Of a DNA stretch of 64,000 nt, positions 36,751 to 46,895 are shown piece by piece. The notes under the pieces are model-generated. The model ran no database searches. It was given only the letters and a program-made list of their open reading frames with translations, and was not told the origin of the DNA. This DNA comes from Litoribacterium kuwaitense (GTDB lineage: Bacteria; Bacillota; Bacilli; Bacillales; DSM-28697). The stretch spans positions 1 through 64,000 of the forward strand of contig NZ_JAALFC010000014.1 in NCBI RefSeq assembly GCF_011058155.1. Reading direction: 5' to 3'. The position numbers and the translations under genes were made by a program. Position 1 is the stretch's first letter; each line of letters starts with the position of its first letter.

Positions 36751-38559
36751 TTAACTGCTTACCACATACCATTGGGACTGGGCATGATACATTTCTGCAT
36801 ATTTTCCGTTCTTTAGCATCAACTCTTCGTGCGTCCCTACCTCAGCGATTTCTCCTTCGTTCATTACAAGAATGCGATCGGCAATTTTAGCCGAGCCTAG
36901 GCGATGCGTGATGATGATAGCGGTTTTGTCTTGCGAAAACTGGGCAAATTGATGATACACTCTCGTTTCTTCAATCGGGTCAATGGAGGCGGTCGGCTCA
37001 TCAAGTACGATGACATCGTGAGCCCGGTAAAAGCCCCGTGCAATCGCCACTCGCTGCCACTGACCGACGGATAAATCGACGCCATCGAATTCGCGTGAGA
37101 GCATCGTATCAAAGCCCTCCGGAAAGGTTGCTTCCTCCACTCTCAAGTCTGCTTTTTTTGCAGCGAAGGTAAGCTCGTCTCGATCACTTTGACGCTGCAC
37201 GTGGCTTACCGTGATGTTCTCTTCCAACGTCATCTTATACTTTTGAAATTTTTGAAATACAGCAGAGATGCCACGATAAATCGACTGCGCGGACATTTCT
37301 TTCGTATCTACCCCATCGACTTTTACAGCGCCTCTTGTTGGAAGATATAAACCCGTCATCAGTTTGACGAGCGTCGTCTTTCCTGCCCCATTTCCTCCGA
37401 CAATGGCAATGGTCTCTCCTTTTCTTAATTCCAAAGAAATGTCGGATAACACATCAGCTTTAGACTCCGGGTATTGAAAAGAAACGTTCTCTAGGACAAT
37501 GCCATTCCCGGCAGCTAATGTGACATCCTTCCCTTCTCTTTCCGGCGCATCGAGAAAACGAATAAAATTGCGCACGGTACCAAGTTCTTTAGTGATGCTA
37601 CCAATCTGGTAAGCGATCACCTCTTCCATCGAACTAAACATCACACCAATGGAAGCAAAAACGGCTGCAAATGCGCCAATACTAATGTCTCCATTCATGA
37701 GCGCAATAAACAACAAATAAAGAACGCCAAAATAACCCGCTAAAGTGAGCATTTTCATGCCAAGTTCTAACACACTCGCTTTAAATTCAGCGCGCCATCG
37801 CTTTTTTCCAAGCATACTTAAAGACGTACGATATAAATCGCTGAAAAAGTGAAACCCACCAAGAATGCGCGTTTCCTTAAAGTATTCCCGATCCGCAATA
37901 CACCGTTCATAATATTCAAACTCACGCCGAATCGGCGCGGACTGATCTTCCAGCTTTGTGAAAATGGTTACCCTGATGAGCTGGTTCAAAACAACAGGGA
38001 CAAAAATCAACACTATAGAAAAGGCAAGAATCGGTTGTAAGCTATAGAGATAAACGCCCATAAATAAAAAATACGGCAAATAAAAAGTAAAAATACCTAC
38101 GACCGTGAACAAGAGACCTAAACTATTCTCCATCCCTTCATGGGCTTTATTGATATCATTTAATAAATCCGGAGATTCGTATGAAATCGGTTCGATCCGG
38201 GATGCTTTTTCATGAATTCGATTTGTCAGATGTCCCATCGATTTTAAGATGAAGGTTTTCCCCATAAAATTATGTAAGCCATTCAGAACTTGCGATCCTA
38301 TCGTCACGCCTCCTAAAGCCACAGCCATCCAGATGACTGTACTTAAACCCGTTTGCTGCGAAACTGCACCAGTGACAGCATCAAAAAAATGCTGGGTTGC
38401 CAGTGTCGTTACGCCAAATGAAACACCATGAAGAACGCCTATGATGTTCACGACGATAAATAATACCGGTGCGGATACGAATATCATCGGGAATAATTTC
38501 CTTAAAATCGTGACTAATGTGATTTTTCGCTTTGTTCCCTTCAGCTCTTTCTCTCTCAT
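36751..38559 (-). CDS. ABC exporter half-transporter, second subunit
   Basis: 602 residues: a six-helix membrane domain then a nucleotide-binding domain with GGNGAGKTTLVKLMTGLY, IVLDEPTASIDP and IIITHRLGS. The signature is LSVGQWQRVAIAR, with Val in place of the usual Gly, which may make one ATP site weaker. It overlaps its partner gene by four bases, so the two likely form a heterodimeric exporter. I see no lantibiotic or peptide-modification genes; the substrate is unknown. Confidence 0.88.
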   Translation of the reverse strand: MREKELKGTKRKITLVTILRKLFPMIFVSAPVLFIVVNIIGVLHGVSFGVTTLATQHFFDAVTGAVSQQTGLSTVIWMAVALGGVTIGSQVLNGLHNFMGKTFILKSMGHLTNRIHEKASRIEPISYESPDLLNDINKAHEGMENSLGLLFTVVGIFTFYLPYFLFMGVYLYSLQPILAFSIVLIFVPVVLNQLIRVTIFTKLEDQSAPIRREFEYYERCIADREYFKETRILGGFHFFSDLYRTSLSMLGKKRWRAEFKASVLELGMKMLTLAGYFGVLYLLFIALMNGDISIGAFAAVFASIGVMFSSMEEVIAYQIGSITKELGTVRNFIRFLDAPEREGKDVTLAAGNGIVLENVSFQYPESKADVLSDISLELRKGETIAIVGGNGAGKTTLVKLMTGLYLPTRGAVKVDGVDTKEMSAQSIYRGISAVFQKFQKYKMTLEENITVSHVQRQSDRDELTFAAKKADLRVEEATFPEGFDTMLSREFDGVDLSVGQWQRVAIARGFYRAHDVIVLDEPTASIDPIEETRVYHQFAQFSQDKTAIIITHRLGSAKIADRILVMNEGEIAEVGTHEELMLKNGKYAEMYHAQSQWYVVSS

Positions 38560-40352
38560 TGATACCAGCTCCTCTGGCTCTCATACATCTCAGCATAAAT
38601 ACCACCTAGCTGCATCAATGCTTTATGATTTCCATGTTCGATCATACGTCCGTCCCCAATCACAAATATTTCATCTGCCAGTTTCGTCGATCCTAATCGA
38701 TGACTAATAAATATCGTCGTTTTATCTCTACTGATTTCCTCGAACCTTTCATATAAATCACTCTCACTTAAGGGGTCGAGTGCGGCGGTCGGTTCGTCCA
38801 ATACTCTTAGTGGTGCTGGATTTACAATGGCTCGGGCCATGGCCACCCTCTGCCACTCCCCACCGGAAATATCTTGTCCCCCAGCTTTAATCTTGCCAAG
38901 GGGCGTATCCAAACGTTTAGTCAATCTATCCACCACGCGATTTAATCCAAGCTGTTCAACCGCAGCGCCCACGCGCTCGTATGTCTTTACATCGGACATT
39001 TTGTGCGTATCTCCTATGAGCATATTCTCTTTCAGCGTCATTTGATATTTGGCAAAGTCTTGATACACGATGGAGAAAAATGATTTCAACTCGCTTTGCT
39101 TGTAATCAGTGATATTCTTCTCGTTAAGATAAATGTCGCCTTCATAATCGTCGTAAAGCCCTGTTAATAATTTGGTGATGGTCGTCTTTCCTGCACCATT
39201 CACCCCAACAAAAGCATAGTTTTTTCCTGCTTCCAGTCGAAATGACACGCCATCAAGAATCTTTTTATCCGTTCCAGGATACGTAAAGCGGACATCTCTA
39301 AATTCCAACGACTGAAAAACAGGCGGCACGCCCTCTTTTGCCGCGATAGCGTCTTCTGTTTCTTCCAGTGCACCAAACGCTGTCAAATCTCTAAAATACT
39401 CCCTATGTTTTGCAAGCCGGTCTACATTATAAGTGAGTTCCCAAGACATCGTCTGAACAAGTCCAAACACGGCGTTCACTAAAGAAATAAACATCCCGAT
39501 CGTAAGTGTGCCAGCCAAAACTGGACCAAGCAGGATCAGTATAACGATGAAAGAAATGAACGCCGTGATTAAACTGCCGGATTTCATCTTAATAAACCAT
39601 TTTAGCTCCGTTTTGAATTCAATGGTTCGGGCTGTTTCGTAGAGCTCATGCCACTTCCTCCGAATCGTATCTCCATAACCAAATAAAGTTCTTTCATCGA
39701 CAGTATCCCTTCCAGTCAAAACGTCAGAAAGATCATCAGACTTTCGCTTGTATTTAGATACTTCACGGTTGGCTTCATAATTCGCCTTGCCGCTCTTGAT
39801 CGCCACCATAAACAAAGGTACGGAAATAGCAAGGATGAGAAGGGCAGCCCACCACACTTGGACGATGAGCAATCCTAATATACCTACGACTTGGAGAATT
39901 TTTGCGATGATCGACAACAGATTTGCAAAAGCATTTTTCACTTGCTCTTCAGGGTCTTTTGACACGCGCGAAATAAGGTCCCAAGTATGATGATTTTCAA
40001 TATGCTTGTAGTCGAGTTTGGCCCTTTTCTCAGTGATCGGTGTCCGAAACTTTACCCGAACGTCATTTTCCAGTTTGACTGTGACAACTTGCTTCAATTG
40101 TTCCGAAATCCATTGGTATCCAATCAAAGCTACGACAGTAAATAGTGGGGAATAAATCTGACTGATGTCTGTGTTATTTTGGACAATCGATATGGCTGTA
40201 TTAATAAATGCAGCCGTAACGACAACTTGGACAGTTGGTATTAAACCGGACAAAAGCGTTTGTAATACCAATACCGTCGTCATCATCGGTGAGCACTTAA
40301 ACGGAACCTTAATGATATCGAGCATGCCGTATGTTCTGCCTTGGTTTATCAT
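38556..40352 (-). CDS. ABC exporter half-transporter, first subunit
   Basis: 598 residues with an N-terminal membrane domain and an ATPase domain: GVNGAGKTTITKLLTGLY, a near-canonical signature ISGGEWQRVAMAR, LRVLDEPTAALDP and IFISHRLGS. It is the first gene of the pair. A 431-base AT-rich upstream region without obvious regulator separates it from the next divergent gene. Confidence 0.88.
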   Translation of the reverse strand: MINQGRTYGMLDIIKVPFKCSPMMTTVLVLQTLLSGLIPTVQVVVTAAFINTAISIVQNNTDISQIYSPLFTVVALIGYQWISEQLKQVVTVKLENDVRVKFRTPITEKRAKLDYKHIENHHTWDLISRVSKDPEEQVKNAFANLLSIIAKILQVVGILGLLIVQVWWAALLILAISVPLFMVAIKSGKANYEANREVSKYKRKSDDLSDVLTGRDTVDERTLFGYGDTIRRKWHELYETARTIEFKTELKWFIKMKSGSLITAFISFIVILILLGPVLAGTLTIGMFISLVNAVFGLVQTMSWELTYNVDRLAKHREYFRDLTAFGALEETEDAIAAKEGVPPVFQSLEFRDVRFTYPGTDKKILDGVSFRLEAGKNYAFVGVNGAGKTTITKLLTGLYDDYEGDIYLNEKNITDYKQSELKSFFSIVYQDFAKYQMTLKENMLIGDTHKMSDVKTYERVGAAVEQLGLNRVVDRLTKRLDTPLGKIKAGGQDISGGEWQRVAMARAIVNPAPLRVLDEPTAALDPLSESDLYERFEEISRDKTTIFISHRLGSTKLADEIFVIGDGRMIEHGNHKALMQLGGIYAEMYESQRSWYQ

Positions 40353-40783
40353 ATTTGCGTCTCCTTATGTGAAATGTGATGCAAACCTAACTTTAATTCA
40401 TTTTATATTCTGAAAATAATCACTATAACCTATCCACATCTTATTTAGCGGTAACTATATCGTTACTTCATAGATAAAATTTGAATATTTAGACACTATT
40501 TCCATTTTACCACATCGGAAACCGGAAATGAATCGTTCTACAGCAAGTGCTTTCAAGTTTCCATCGATGTAAATACTGCATCACCATAGAAGGTCGAGAA
40601 TATCGCTGCGCTACTTTTGTATTTGAACAAGTTTTGCTAATTATGAAATGCTTGATTGCTTTCTTATGGCATCAAGTGTTTACAATCCAAGATGAGGATA
40701 TTATACTTGACCTAAAGTTGCACAAAGGAAACTAATGTGTACATAGGTTAAAAAATGTCCTTTATACAAATAGGAGGCCGACG
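40353..40783. other. AT-rich divergent promoter region
   Basis: No gene I can support. It should hold the leftward promoter of the ABC exporter pair and the rightward promoter of the membrane protein at 40784. A 62-residue open frame at 40547-40735 has no ribosome-binding site and I do not accept it. Confidence 0.45.
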
Positions 40784-41413
40784 ATGATCAGAAAATTGAA
40801 AGAATCCGTTCATTGGAGCAGCATGATAGGGCTGTTCACCTTCTGCTTGGCTCTGGTTTTTTCGACCCTCTCTACAGTTTTTCGAGAAGGCTCCTCCCTT
40901 TTATTAAGCTTAGCGATCGTGGCTGCTTTTATCATCATCGGTATTATTGCGGATACAATCGGCTTGGCCGCTGCCACAGCGAAAGAACCTCATTTCCATG
41001 CGTTAGCTGCGAAGAAAATATCAGGAGCGAAAGAAGCGGCCTACATCGCCAAAAATGCCCCTCTCTTTTCCAGTTTTTTTAATGATGTCATGGGTGATAT
41101 CGCTGGGATTGTCAGTGGTGCTGCATCGACGGCTGTCGTTTTACAAATGGCAAAGATATTGCAGACTTCAGACGGTTCTATTGTATTTATTATCATTAGT
41201 GTTTTGTTAACGAGCATCATTGCCGCTCTTACGGTGGGGGGAAAGGCACTCTGCAAAACAATCGCCATTTATCAGTCCACAAATATCGTCCTCTATACTG
41301 GAAAAGTGCTGTACCTATTGAAAAAAATGCAGAAAGCCGTTATACTAGCAAGCCTTTTCACACCTAATACTCAGCAATCTTTCTTGCGGCGGAAACAAAA
41401 TTACAGAAAATAA
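40784..41413 (+). CDS. Integral membrane protein of unknown function
   Basis: 209 residues starting MIRKLKESVHWSSMIGLFTF after TAGGAGG. At least four membrane segments: two near the N-terminus and two around VVLQMAKI and IIISVLLTSIIAALTVGG. The stretch AAKKISGAKEAAYIAKNAPLF lies on a cytoplasmic loop. The arrangement weakly recalls the membrane part of CorB/DUF21-type proteins, without the CBS domains. The last 25 residues look less conserved and may be frame-affected at the A-run near 41322. Confidence 0.6.
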   Translation: MIRKLKESVHWSSMIGLFTFCLALVFSTLSTVFREGSSLLLSLAIVAAFIIIGIIADTIGLAAATAKEPHFHALAAKKISGAKEAAYIAKNAPLFSSFFNDVMGDIAGIVSGAASTAVVLQMAKILQTSDGSIVFIIISVLLTSIIAALTVGGKALCKTIAIYQSTNIVLYTGKVLYLLKKMQKAVILASLFTPNTQQSFLRRKQNYRK

Positions 41414-41655
41414 TGTCAATGAATTTTAGAACTGAAGGGAATATAAAGCGGAAATCGGGTGGCGGTTAGCGGTGAAAAAGCTTTTTTCATGAGCACTTAT
41501 TTTGAGGGCGGTTACAACTCAAACATCGTACGCCTATAAGTAATACTAAAATTCGTATTCTTTTATTGATATAAAGAAACGTCTATGTTATTTTGTATTA
41601 AAGCAACTTTTTTTCTTTGAGGAAAATTGCTTACAGGTAGTTCGGTATAAGCCTT

Positions 41656-41687
41656 GCCTTCCAGGGTGGTAGCTGGAAGGCTTTTTT
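41656..41687 (+). terminator. Strong intrinsic terminator
   Basis: GCCTTCCAG (41656-41664) pairs perfectly with CTGGAAGGC (41673-41681), followed by six T. It is 240 bases after the membrane-protein stop, and no nearer terminator is obvious. Confidence 0.85.
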
Positions 41688-41707
41688 AATGATACAGGCA
41701 GAGAGAG

Positions 41708-41754
41708 AAAAGCCTTTCAAAAGTTCAGTTAGAACTTATTGAGAGGCTCTTTTG
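41708..41754. terminator. Second hairpin, bidirectional form
   Basis: AAAAGCCTTTCAA pairs with TTGAGAGGCTCTTTT with small bulges. A/T runs on both sides let it act in either direction. Confidence 0.5.
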
Positions 41755-41979
41755 GTTGCATTTCATTTGTAGTCAAACCCTTTCTATCAAGGGCATCAGG
41801 GCATGAAGGACATCATCATGCCCTACTTATTTAGCAATTAGTGATGAATAGACATCTCCGATATAATCTGTTTTGCAGTTGCCAGTCATATAAGATATCA
41901 AATTCCAATCATCAAAAATAGTTTTAGAGGTAATATTACGAAGAGTTCCTACGTAACGCAAAGCCCTAGTCTTTATCTT

Positions 41980-42923
41980 TTATTTGTTATCTTGTAGACT
42001 TCCAAGGTAATCAGCTAGAAATAATATCCCTCTGACATGGTGTACACTCTGGTCGCCTGACAAAGAATAATCGTTAAGAGGTTCCCAGGACCAAAACCCC
42101 CATTTTACATTAGGGTCATCTAAATGATACGGGGAGCGGCTGCCTTCTACTGCTTGCAGATCCAAACCACACTTGACAGCTAAGATCGCTGAATCTAAGT
42201 ACTTTTGTTCACCGGTATTTTGATGAAGTCTGATTAAGCTTATCGCGATATTCGGCATATCACCTGGTCCTACGTTAGGCGCGCAAACCTCCCCATCATC
42301 ATCAATCCCTATCGGCCAGCACCGTCTGCCCTCTGATGATCAACCAACCAATCTGCAAAACGTTTTGCGCCTACAAGAAATTTTTCATCTTTTGTTACTT
42401 CATAAAGGAACAATAAGCCACGAAGCTCGGGAGCAACAAGGTCAGAATTCCAAAACTGTCCATCAATTAAATAGAAGTTCCCGTCTTCTTCCTGTAGGGT
42501 AAGACCGTGCTCTCCCCATGCAATCGTGTGTTCTAAATAATTTTTATCGCCCGTCATTCCATAGAGTTCTAGATATGCAGTTACCGGCAACCCGAATGCA
42601 CGCCATGTAAACCCTGTATCCGATCATTGATAAGTGTTTGTATCATATTTATAATTAAAGCCAGCTTTTCGTCCTTGCTTGATGAAGTTGTGAAACTGCT
42701 TTATATAAAATTGATATTCATTTTTTCCGGTTCTTTTAGATAACGCTAATGCGAGCCAAAAAGCATCTCCTGTATATTTAATATACAATTCGTTTGACTT
42801 AAAGCCGTCCCGCACCCCCCTGCCAAGTAAACATCGGAGGGGTTTCGGTCCAGTTTTCATACGCCCGCTTAAAGCAACTTTCCGCTATTTCAACAACGTC
42901 TTGTCTTCATTGCGATCATACAT
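41980..42923 (-). pseudogene. Six-hairpin glycosidase-like protein, disrupted
   Basis: Read with three single-base corrections (near 42901, the C-run 42815-42820, and 42322-42323) it forms one 314-residue alpha-helical protein. The repeats WLALALSKRTGKNEY, YLELYGMTGDKNYLEH and LLFLYEVTKDEKFLVGAKRF each resemble a hairpin of the (alpha/alpha)6 toroid of GH88/GH105/rhamnosidase-type enzymes. One in-frame TGA (42624-42626, between NTYQ and SDTGFTW) is not a frameshift and would truncate it. It follows the AraC-type regulator gene by 12 bases. Function is likely hydrolysis of a short sugar brought in by the divergent transporter; the family is uncertain. Confidence 0.6.
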
Positions 42924-42935
42924 TGGTTAGGTAAA

Positions 42936-45156
42936 TCAACGGAGTTTAGAATATTCACCCGGCGGTATCCCTTCCTGCTGTTTAAAAATCCGTATAAATG
43001 TATTCACATTTTTATAACCAACTAATGCACTGACTTCATTTACTTTATGGTTTCCATTTTGCAGCAGCTCTTTTGCTTTATTAATTTTTAACTGATTGAG
43101 GTGCTTCTTAAAGTTAATATTAGCGTTCTTCTTTAGCAATCTACTAATATAACCTTCCGTTAAATTAAATTTTAGAGAGATATCTGTTAGTGAAAGATCC
43201 TGATCATAATTTTGATTAATATAGTCTAAAATACGTATTGTTGTAGGATCGGCTGTTCCTTCAACTGATCTAATTAAGCTTTCAAATAAACTCTCAAAAA
43301 TTTTCTTTAAGGAAAAATAAATATCATCTCTATGATTACTATTCAATAAATCAAATAAGCCTTTATTCTGGGAAGAGAAATCATTGATTGACCTGTCATA
43401 TTGATTTAAAATGCGTTTTACTGTATTTAACAGGATATATTTGAATTTAATTGTATTAATTGTATCTAATTCTAAATAAATTAAATTTGTATCTAGAACA
43501 TTGACGATCGATTTTTTGCTAATTCAATATCATTACTGATGACGGCATTTATCAGAAAGCGTTCATCATCTAATGAATAAGAGTAGCTATCATCATTGAT
43601 TAATAGCTCTCTGGCCGGGAAAGTTTCTAATGAATTAACATATGTATATTTCTTTAGCGTTAACTCAATCACGTCAATAAAAGCAGTATTAAAATTATAA
43701 ATGCTTTCTACTGGGTCAGATAGAGAAAAGTTTAGTTCAATTGATAATTCGCTTTGAATAAAAGAAGTCATTTGTTTTAATAGATCATTGATTTTATTCC
43801 CTTCTTTCGATGGAAAAATAATACAAATTCCTTTGTAATCAATCGGGATTTGAATAAATGTCAGCTCATCGTTAAATGTGCGAATTAAATCCATCGTTTG
43901 ATTACGCAATGATACATTGTTAGAAATATTTTCTGCTACTTTGTCTGGGTTTTCAATCGACACAATTGCTATTAGCCCGCCTTGTGTAAAGCTCTCCATA
44001 CGAAGCTCAGTTAATTTGTGGGCAATTTCATCCTTATTTATCGTGCCATATAAAACAGAAGAAATAAATTCATGCCTTAATACAGACAATGACTGATTAA
44101 ATCTATCCTCCAGTGCTTTCTTTTGGTGTTGTATTCCATCAATATTTTCAATAATAAAATCTAGTTCACTAAAATGGTTAGCTTTAGGAGTGTTTGTAAA
44201 AGCTAAAGGCATGCTTTTATTTAATGCATTTAGTATATCCTGAATAGGGTTGTAACTTTTTTTCGTCGCAAAATACAGGATCATTCCTCCAAGTAAAAAA
44301 AGACAAAAAGCAATAAATAAAAAGATTGGTAAAAAAGTTGGTCCAAATTGAATAAATTTAGTGTCCTCAATTAAGTAGGAATATTGCAAATTTACTACTG
44401 AAGAAGGAATATGATATAGCGTTTTATTGTCATGTGTATTTTTTATCGTAATATTTTCAAAACTTTCACTTTGTGTTACTTTTTTAATCCCCGAAGTTTC
44501 CGCTATTGATGGTGTATAAGTTTCTAAATAAAACGTACCATCAATGTTTGCGAGTTCCTGTGGAAATAATTTCTCATTCGGGATGCTTATAAAAATATAT
44601 AAGTATTTATCAACCTTGTGATAATAGGTTTTGCTGATAAACATAGTGTAGTTTTGATTATGCGAAAAGTCGTCTTCGAGTAAATAAAAACTATTATGTT
44701 TATCTTCCTCAAAAAAACGTGAAACTGGAATGACGTCTTCACTAATACCGATATGATTAAAATAATCCGGTAAAGCAAAATAGCCCTCTTCGGAAACTAC
44801 GTAGTTATCTGTCACCTTTGTAATGCCTACATTAATGTTTAAATCATCTGTTAAATACAAACTATTTACGAGATCATCATAAATATCTGGGAAATAGAAT
44901 AATGAGTTATTTATATTACTAATATAATCTTGAACGCTTGACTGTTTTGAAATAGCAGAAGCATAACGGGCTACACTGCTAATTTTTGCATCAGTCGCAC
45001 GGCTGGCTGCATCTAAAAAAACTTGATTTTTATAATCATTTTGCTGGGAGAAATGATTAAAATTAAAAAGCGTAACAATAACAATAATCATTAAAGTGTA
45101 CAACAAAATAATGGAGAAAAAAATATAGAAAGTTCGTCTAAGAATTCTTTTTTCAT
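42936..45156 (-). pseudogene. Membrane-bound AraC-family regulator, frameshifted as read
   Basis: Two corrections, each one T added to a six-T run (45148-45153 and 43512-43517), give one 740-residue protein: MKKRILRRTFYIFF opening, membrane helix 1, an extracellular sensor of about 230 residues, helix 2 (FLPIFLFIAFCLFLLGGMIL), a linker, and a C-terminal AraC double helix-turn-helix (LTDISLKFNLTEGYISRLLK and VNEVSALVGYKNVNTFIRIF). This architecture is common in Bacillaceae and Paenibacillaceae beside sugar transporters, where the outer domain senses an oligosaccharide. It is divergent from the CUT1 transporter operon and likely activates it. Confidence 0.82.
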
Positions 45157-45184
45157 CCTTGATACATCTTCTCCCTAAAATAAA

Positions 45185-45198
45185 TGATGGCGCTTACA
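45185..45198 (-). promoter_or_regulatory. cre site before the AraC-type regulator
   Basis: On the minus strand TGTAAGCGCCATCA differs from the cre consensus at a single position. It lies about 30 bases before the corrected start codon. Confidence 0.55.
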
Positions 45199-45306
45199 AA
45201 ACAATATAGCATAATGCATATACAAAATGAAGAATTATATACAGAAAAGTACGTGTATATCAAATAATCAATATGATGACAAAAAAGTGATATTTCACAC
45301 TTGAAA

Positions 45307-45320
45307 TGTAAGCGCTACAA
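45307..45320 (+). promoter_or_regulatory. cre-like site before the sugar transporter operon
   Basis: TGTAAGCGCTACAA fits the core TGTAANCGNT but not the final WCA; with one base skipped the palindrome is nearly perfect. Plausible CcpA site about 145 bases before the binding-protein gene. Confidence 0.45.
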
Positions 45321-45463
45321 TTCAAGGCGTGAAAGTAAACAGCTCTTGTTAACACGGTTGCCAGATATGTGGAAAGGCGGTGAGCTTCATAGTTTTTCTA
45401 GAGAAATAACTTTAATCTTCACCTATTTTCTTATTCAAAATAATTTAGGAAGGAATGGTACAG

Positions 45464-46828
45464 ATGCTAAAAAGGAATCTATTAGTCATTCTTTTATTAT
45501 CTGCAATATTGGTGCTAAGCGCATGTTCAGATGCAGATAATACGAATGGTGATACAGGGTCAAAAAGCGGCAAAACGGAAATTAAAATAACTTGGAGGGG
45601 CACCGGTGATCAGGACAATCTAAAAAGATATCTGGAGGGATTTGCAGCTGACTTTGAAGCAGAGAATGATGATATTGATATTGTTCTTTCACCAATTGTT
45701 GCTAGTGAGGGCGATTATTTTTCCAAGGTTGCTTTAACGATGCAGTCTGCTGAAACAGCCCCAGACATTGTATCTGAAGACACATTTATACTAAGTGCAG
45801 ATGCGAATGCTGGTTATTTGAAACCGTTGGATGAGTACGTAGACTCATGGGATGAATGGGATCAATTTATAGAAAATATAAAATCAGGAACCACAGGAAA
45901 TGACGGCACTATTTACGGTATACCGACGACAACGGATTCTCGTGGTATTTGGTATAACAAAGAAGTTTTTGAAACGGCCGGACTGCCAAAAGATTGGCAG
46001 CCTAAGAGCTGGGAAGATATATATGCCGCAGCTGAAGCTATAAAGGAATCGAATGATGATGTCGTGCCTTTTGCAATGAATGTTGCAAAAGCAAATGGAG
46101 AAGCCGTTTCGATGCAAACATTTGAAATGCTGCTCTACGGCACAGGGGAAACTTTATATGATGGCGAGAGTGAAAAATGGAATGTCAATGGACAGGGAAT
46201 TACCGACGCATTAGTTTTTGTTGATGAAATTATGAATAAGCGTGACTTAGGACCATCTCTTTCGATTGCTCTAAATGCAAATTATAGTTCTGTCATGACT
46301 CAAGATTTATTGCCAAATGGTGGTGTAGGAATGGTGCTGGACGGAAACTGGAACATTGCAAATTATATGGAGGGTGGAGCGTCTCCACTGGAAAATATTG
46401 AAGCAACAATCGGCTTCGTTCCTTTCCCTACAAAGGATGGAGAAGATCCAGGTACTGTTACGATGGCCGGTGGTTGGGGGTGGTCTATCCCTGAGAAGTC
46501 AACAAACCATGATGTCGCATGGAAAGTGATAAAGGCATTGAGCACGGAAGAATTACAAACAAAGCGAGCGCTAATTGGGGGTACATTAACGGTTAGATCA
46601 GATTCAGCAAAAAGCAGTGATTATTTAGAACGTCCATTAATTGAACCTGCTACAAAAGCATTGGAAAATGCATATTTTAGACCTAAGAATGATTTATATC
46701 CAAACGTTTCAATTGAAATTCAAAATGCGGTAGAAGCTGTTGCCAGCAAAACGATGTCACCTGAAAAAGCAGCTGCTAATTATAAAGCAAAAGTAACAGA
46801 AATTGTAGGAGAAGAAAACGTTTATTAG
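45464..46828 (+). CDS. CUT1-type sugar ABC transporter binding lipoprotein
   Basis: 454 residues, family 1 extracellular binding protein. The start at 45464 is properly spaced from AGGAAGG, whereas ATG 45455 nearly touches it. It gives signal MLKRNLLVILLLSAIL and lipobox VLSAC. Landmarks: YGIPTTTDSRGIWYNKEVF, NGGVGMVLDGNWNIANY and TMAGGWGWSIPEKS. It is first in an operon with two permeases but no ATPase, so a shared MsmX-type ATPase elsewhere must power it. Oligosaccharide cargo is inferred from the neighbouring glycosidase-like gene. Confidence 0.92.
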   Translation: MLKRNLLVILLLSAILVLSACSDADNTNGDTGSKSGKTEIKITWRGTGDQDNLKRYLEGFAADFEAENDDIDIVLSPIVASEGDYFSKVALTMQSAETAPDIVSEDTFILSADANAGYLKPLDEYVDSWDEWDQFIENIKSGTTGNDGTIYGIPTTTDSRGIWYNKEVFETAGLPKDWQPKSWEDIYAAAEAIKESNDDVVPFAMNVAKANGEAVSMQTFEMLLYGTGETLYDGESEKWNVNGQGITDALVFVDEIMNKRDLGPSLSIALNANYSSVMTQDLLPNGGVGMVLDGNWNIANYMEGGASPLENIEATIGFVPFPTKDGEDPGTVTMAGGWGWSIPEKSTNHDVAWKVIKALSTEELQTKRALIGGTLTVRSDSAKSSDYLERPLIEPATKALENAYFRPKNDLYPNVSIEIQNAVEAVASKTMSPEKAAANYKAKVTEIVGEENVY

Positions 46829-46895
46829 ATGTTGATGAGGAATAAGAACATTTATTCCTCTTTTTCAATATCAATTACAAACTGGAGGAAATGAA

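Larger units (their letters stand above)
41414..41979. other. Intergenic stretch with several hairpins
   Basis: Gene-free between converging genes. Besides the terminators at 41656 and 41708, a nine-base stem AGGGCATGA/TCATGCCCT (41800-41826) is present. A stretch at 41456-41560 shows nothing I recognise. Confidence 0.5.
45157..45463. other. Divergent promoter region of the AraC regulator and sugar transporter
   Basis: Very AT-rich. Contains two cre-like sites (45185-45198 and 45307-45320), one per direction. A small open frame between 45301 and 45460 lacks a ribosome-binding site and is not accepted. Confidence 0.5.

Noticed and set aside
40547-40735. 62-residue open frame upstream of the membrane protein gene
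   Set aside because: No ribosome-binding site, no recognisable domain and atypical composition; more likely chance in AT-rich DNA.
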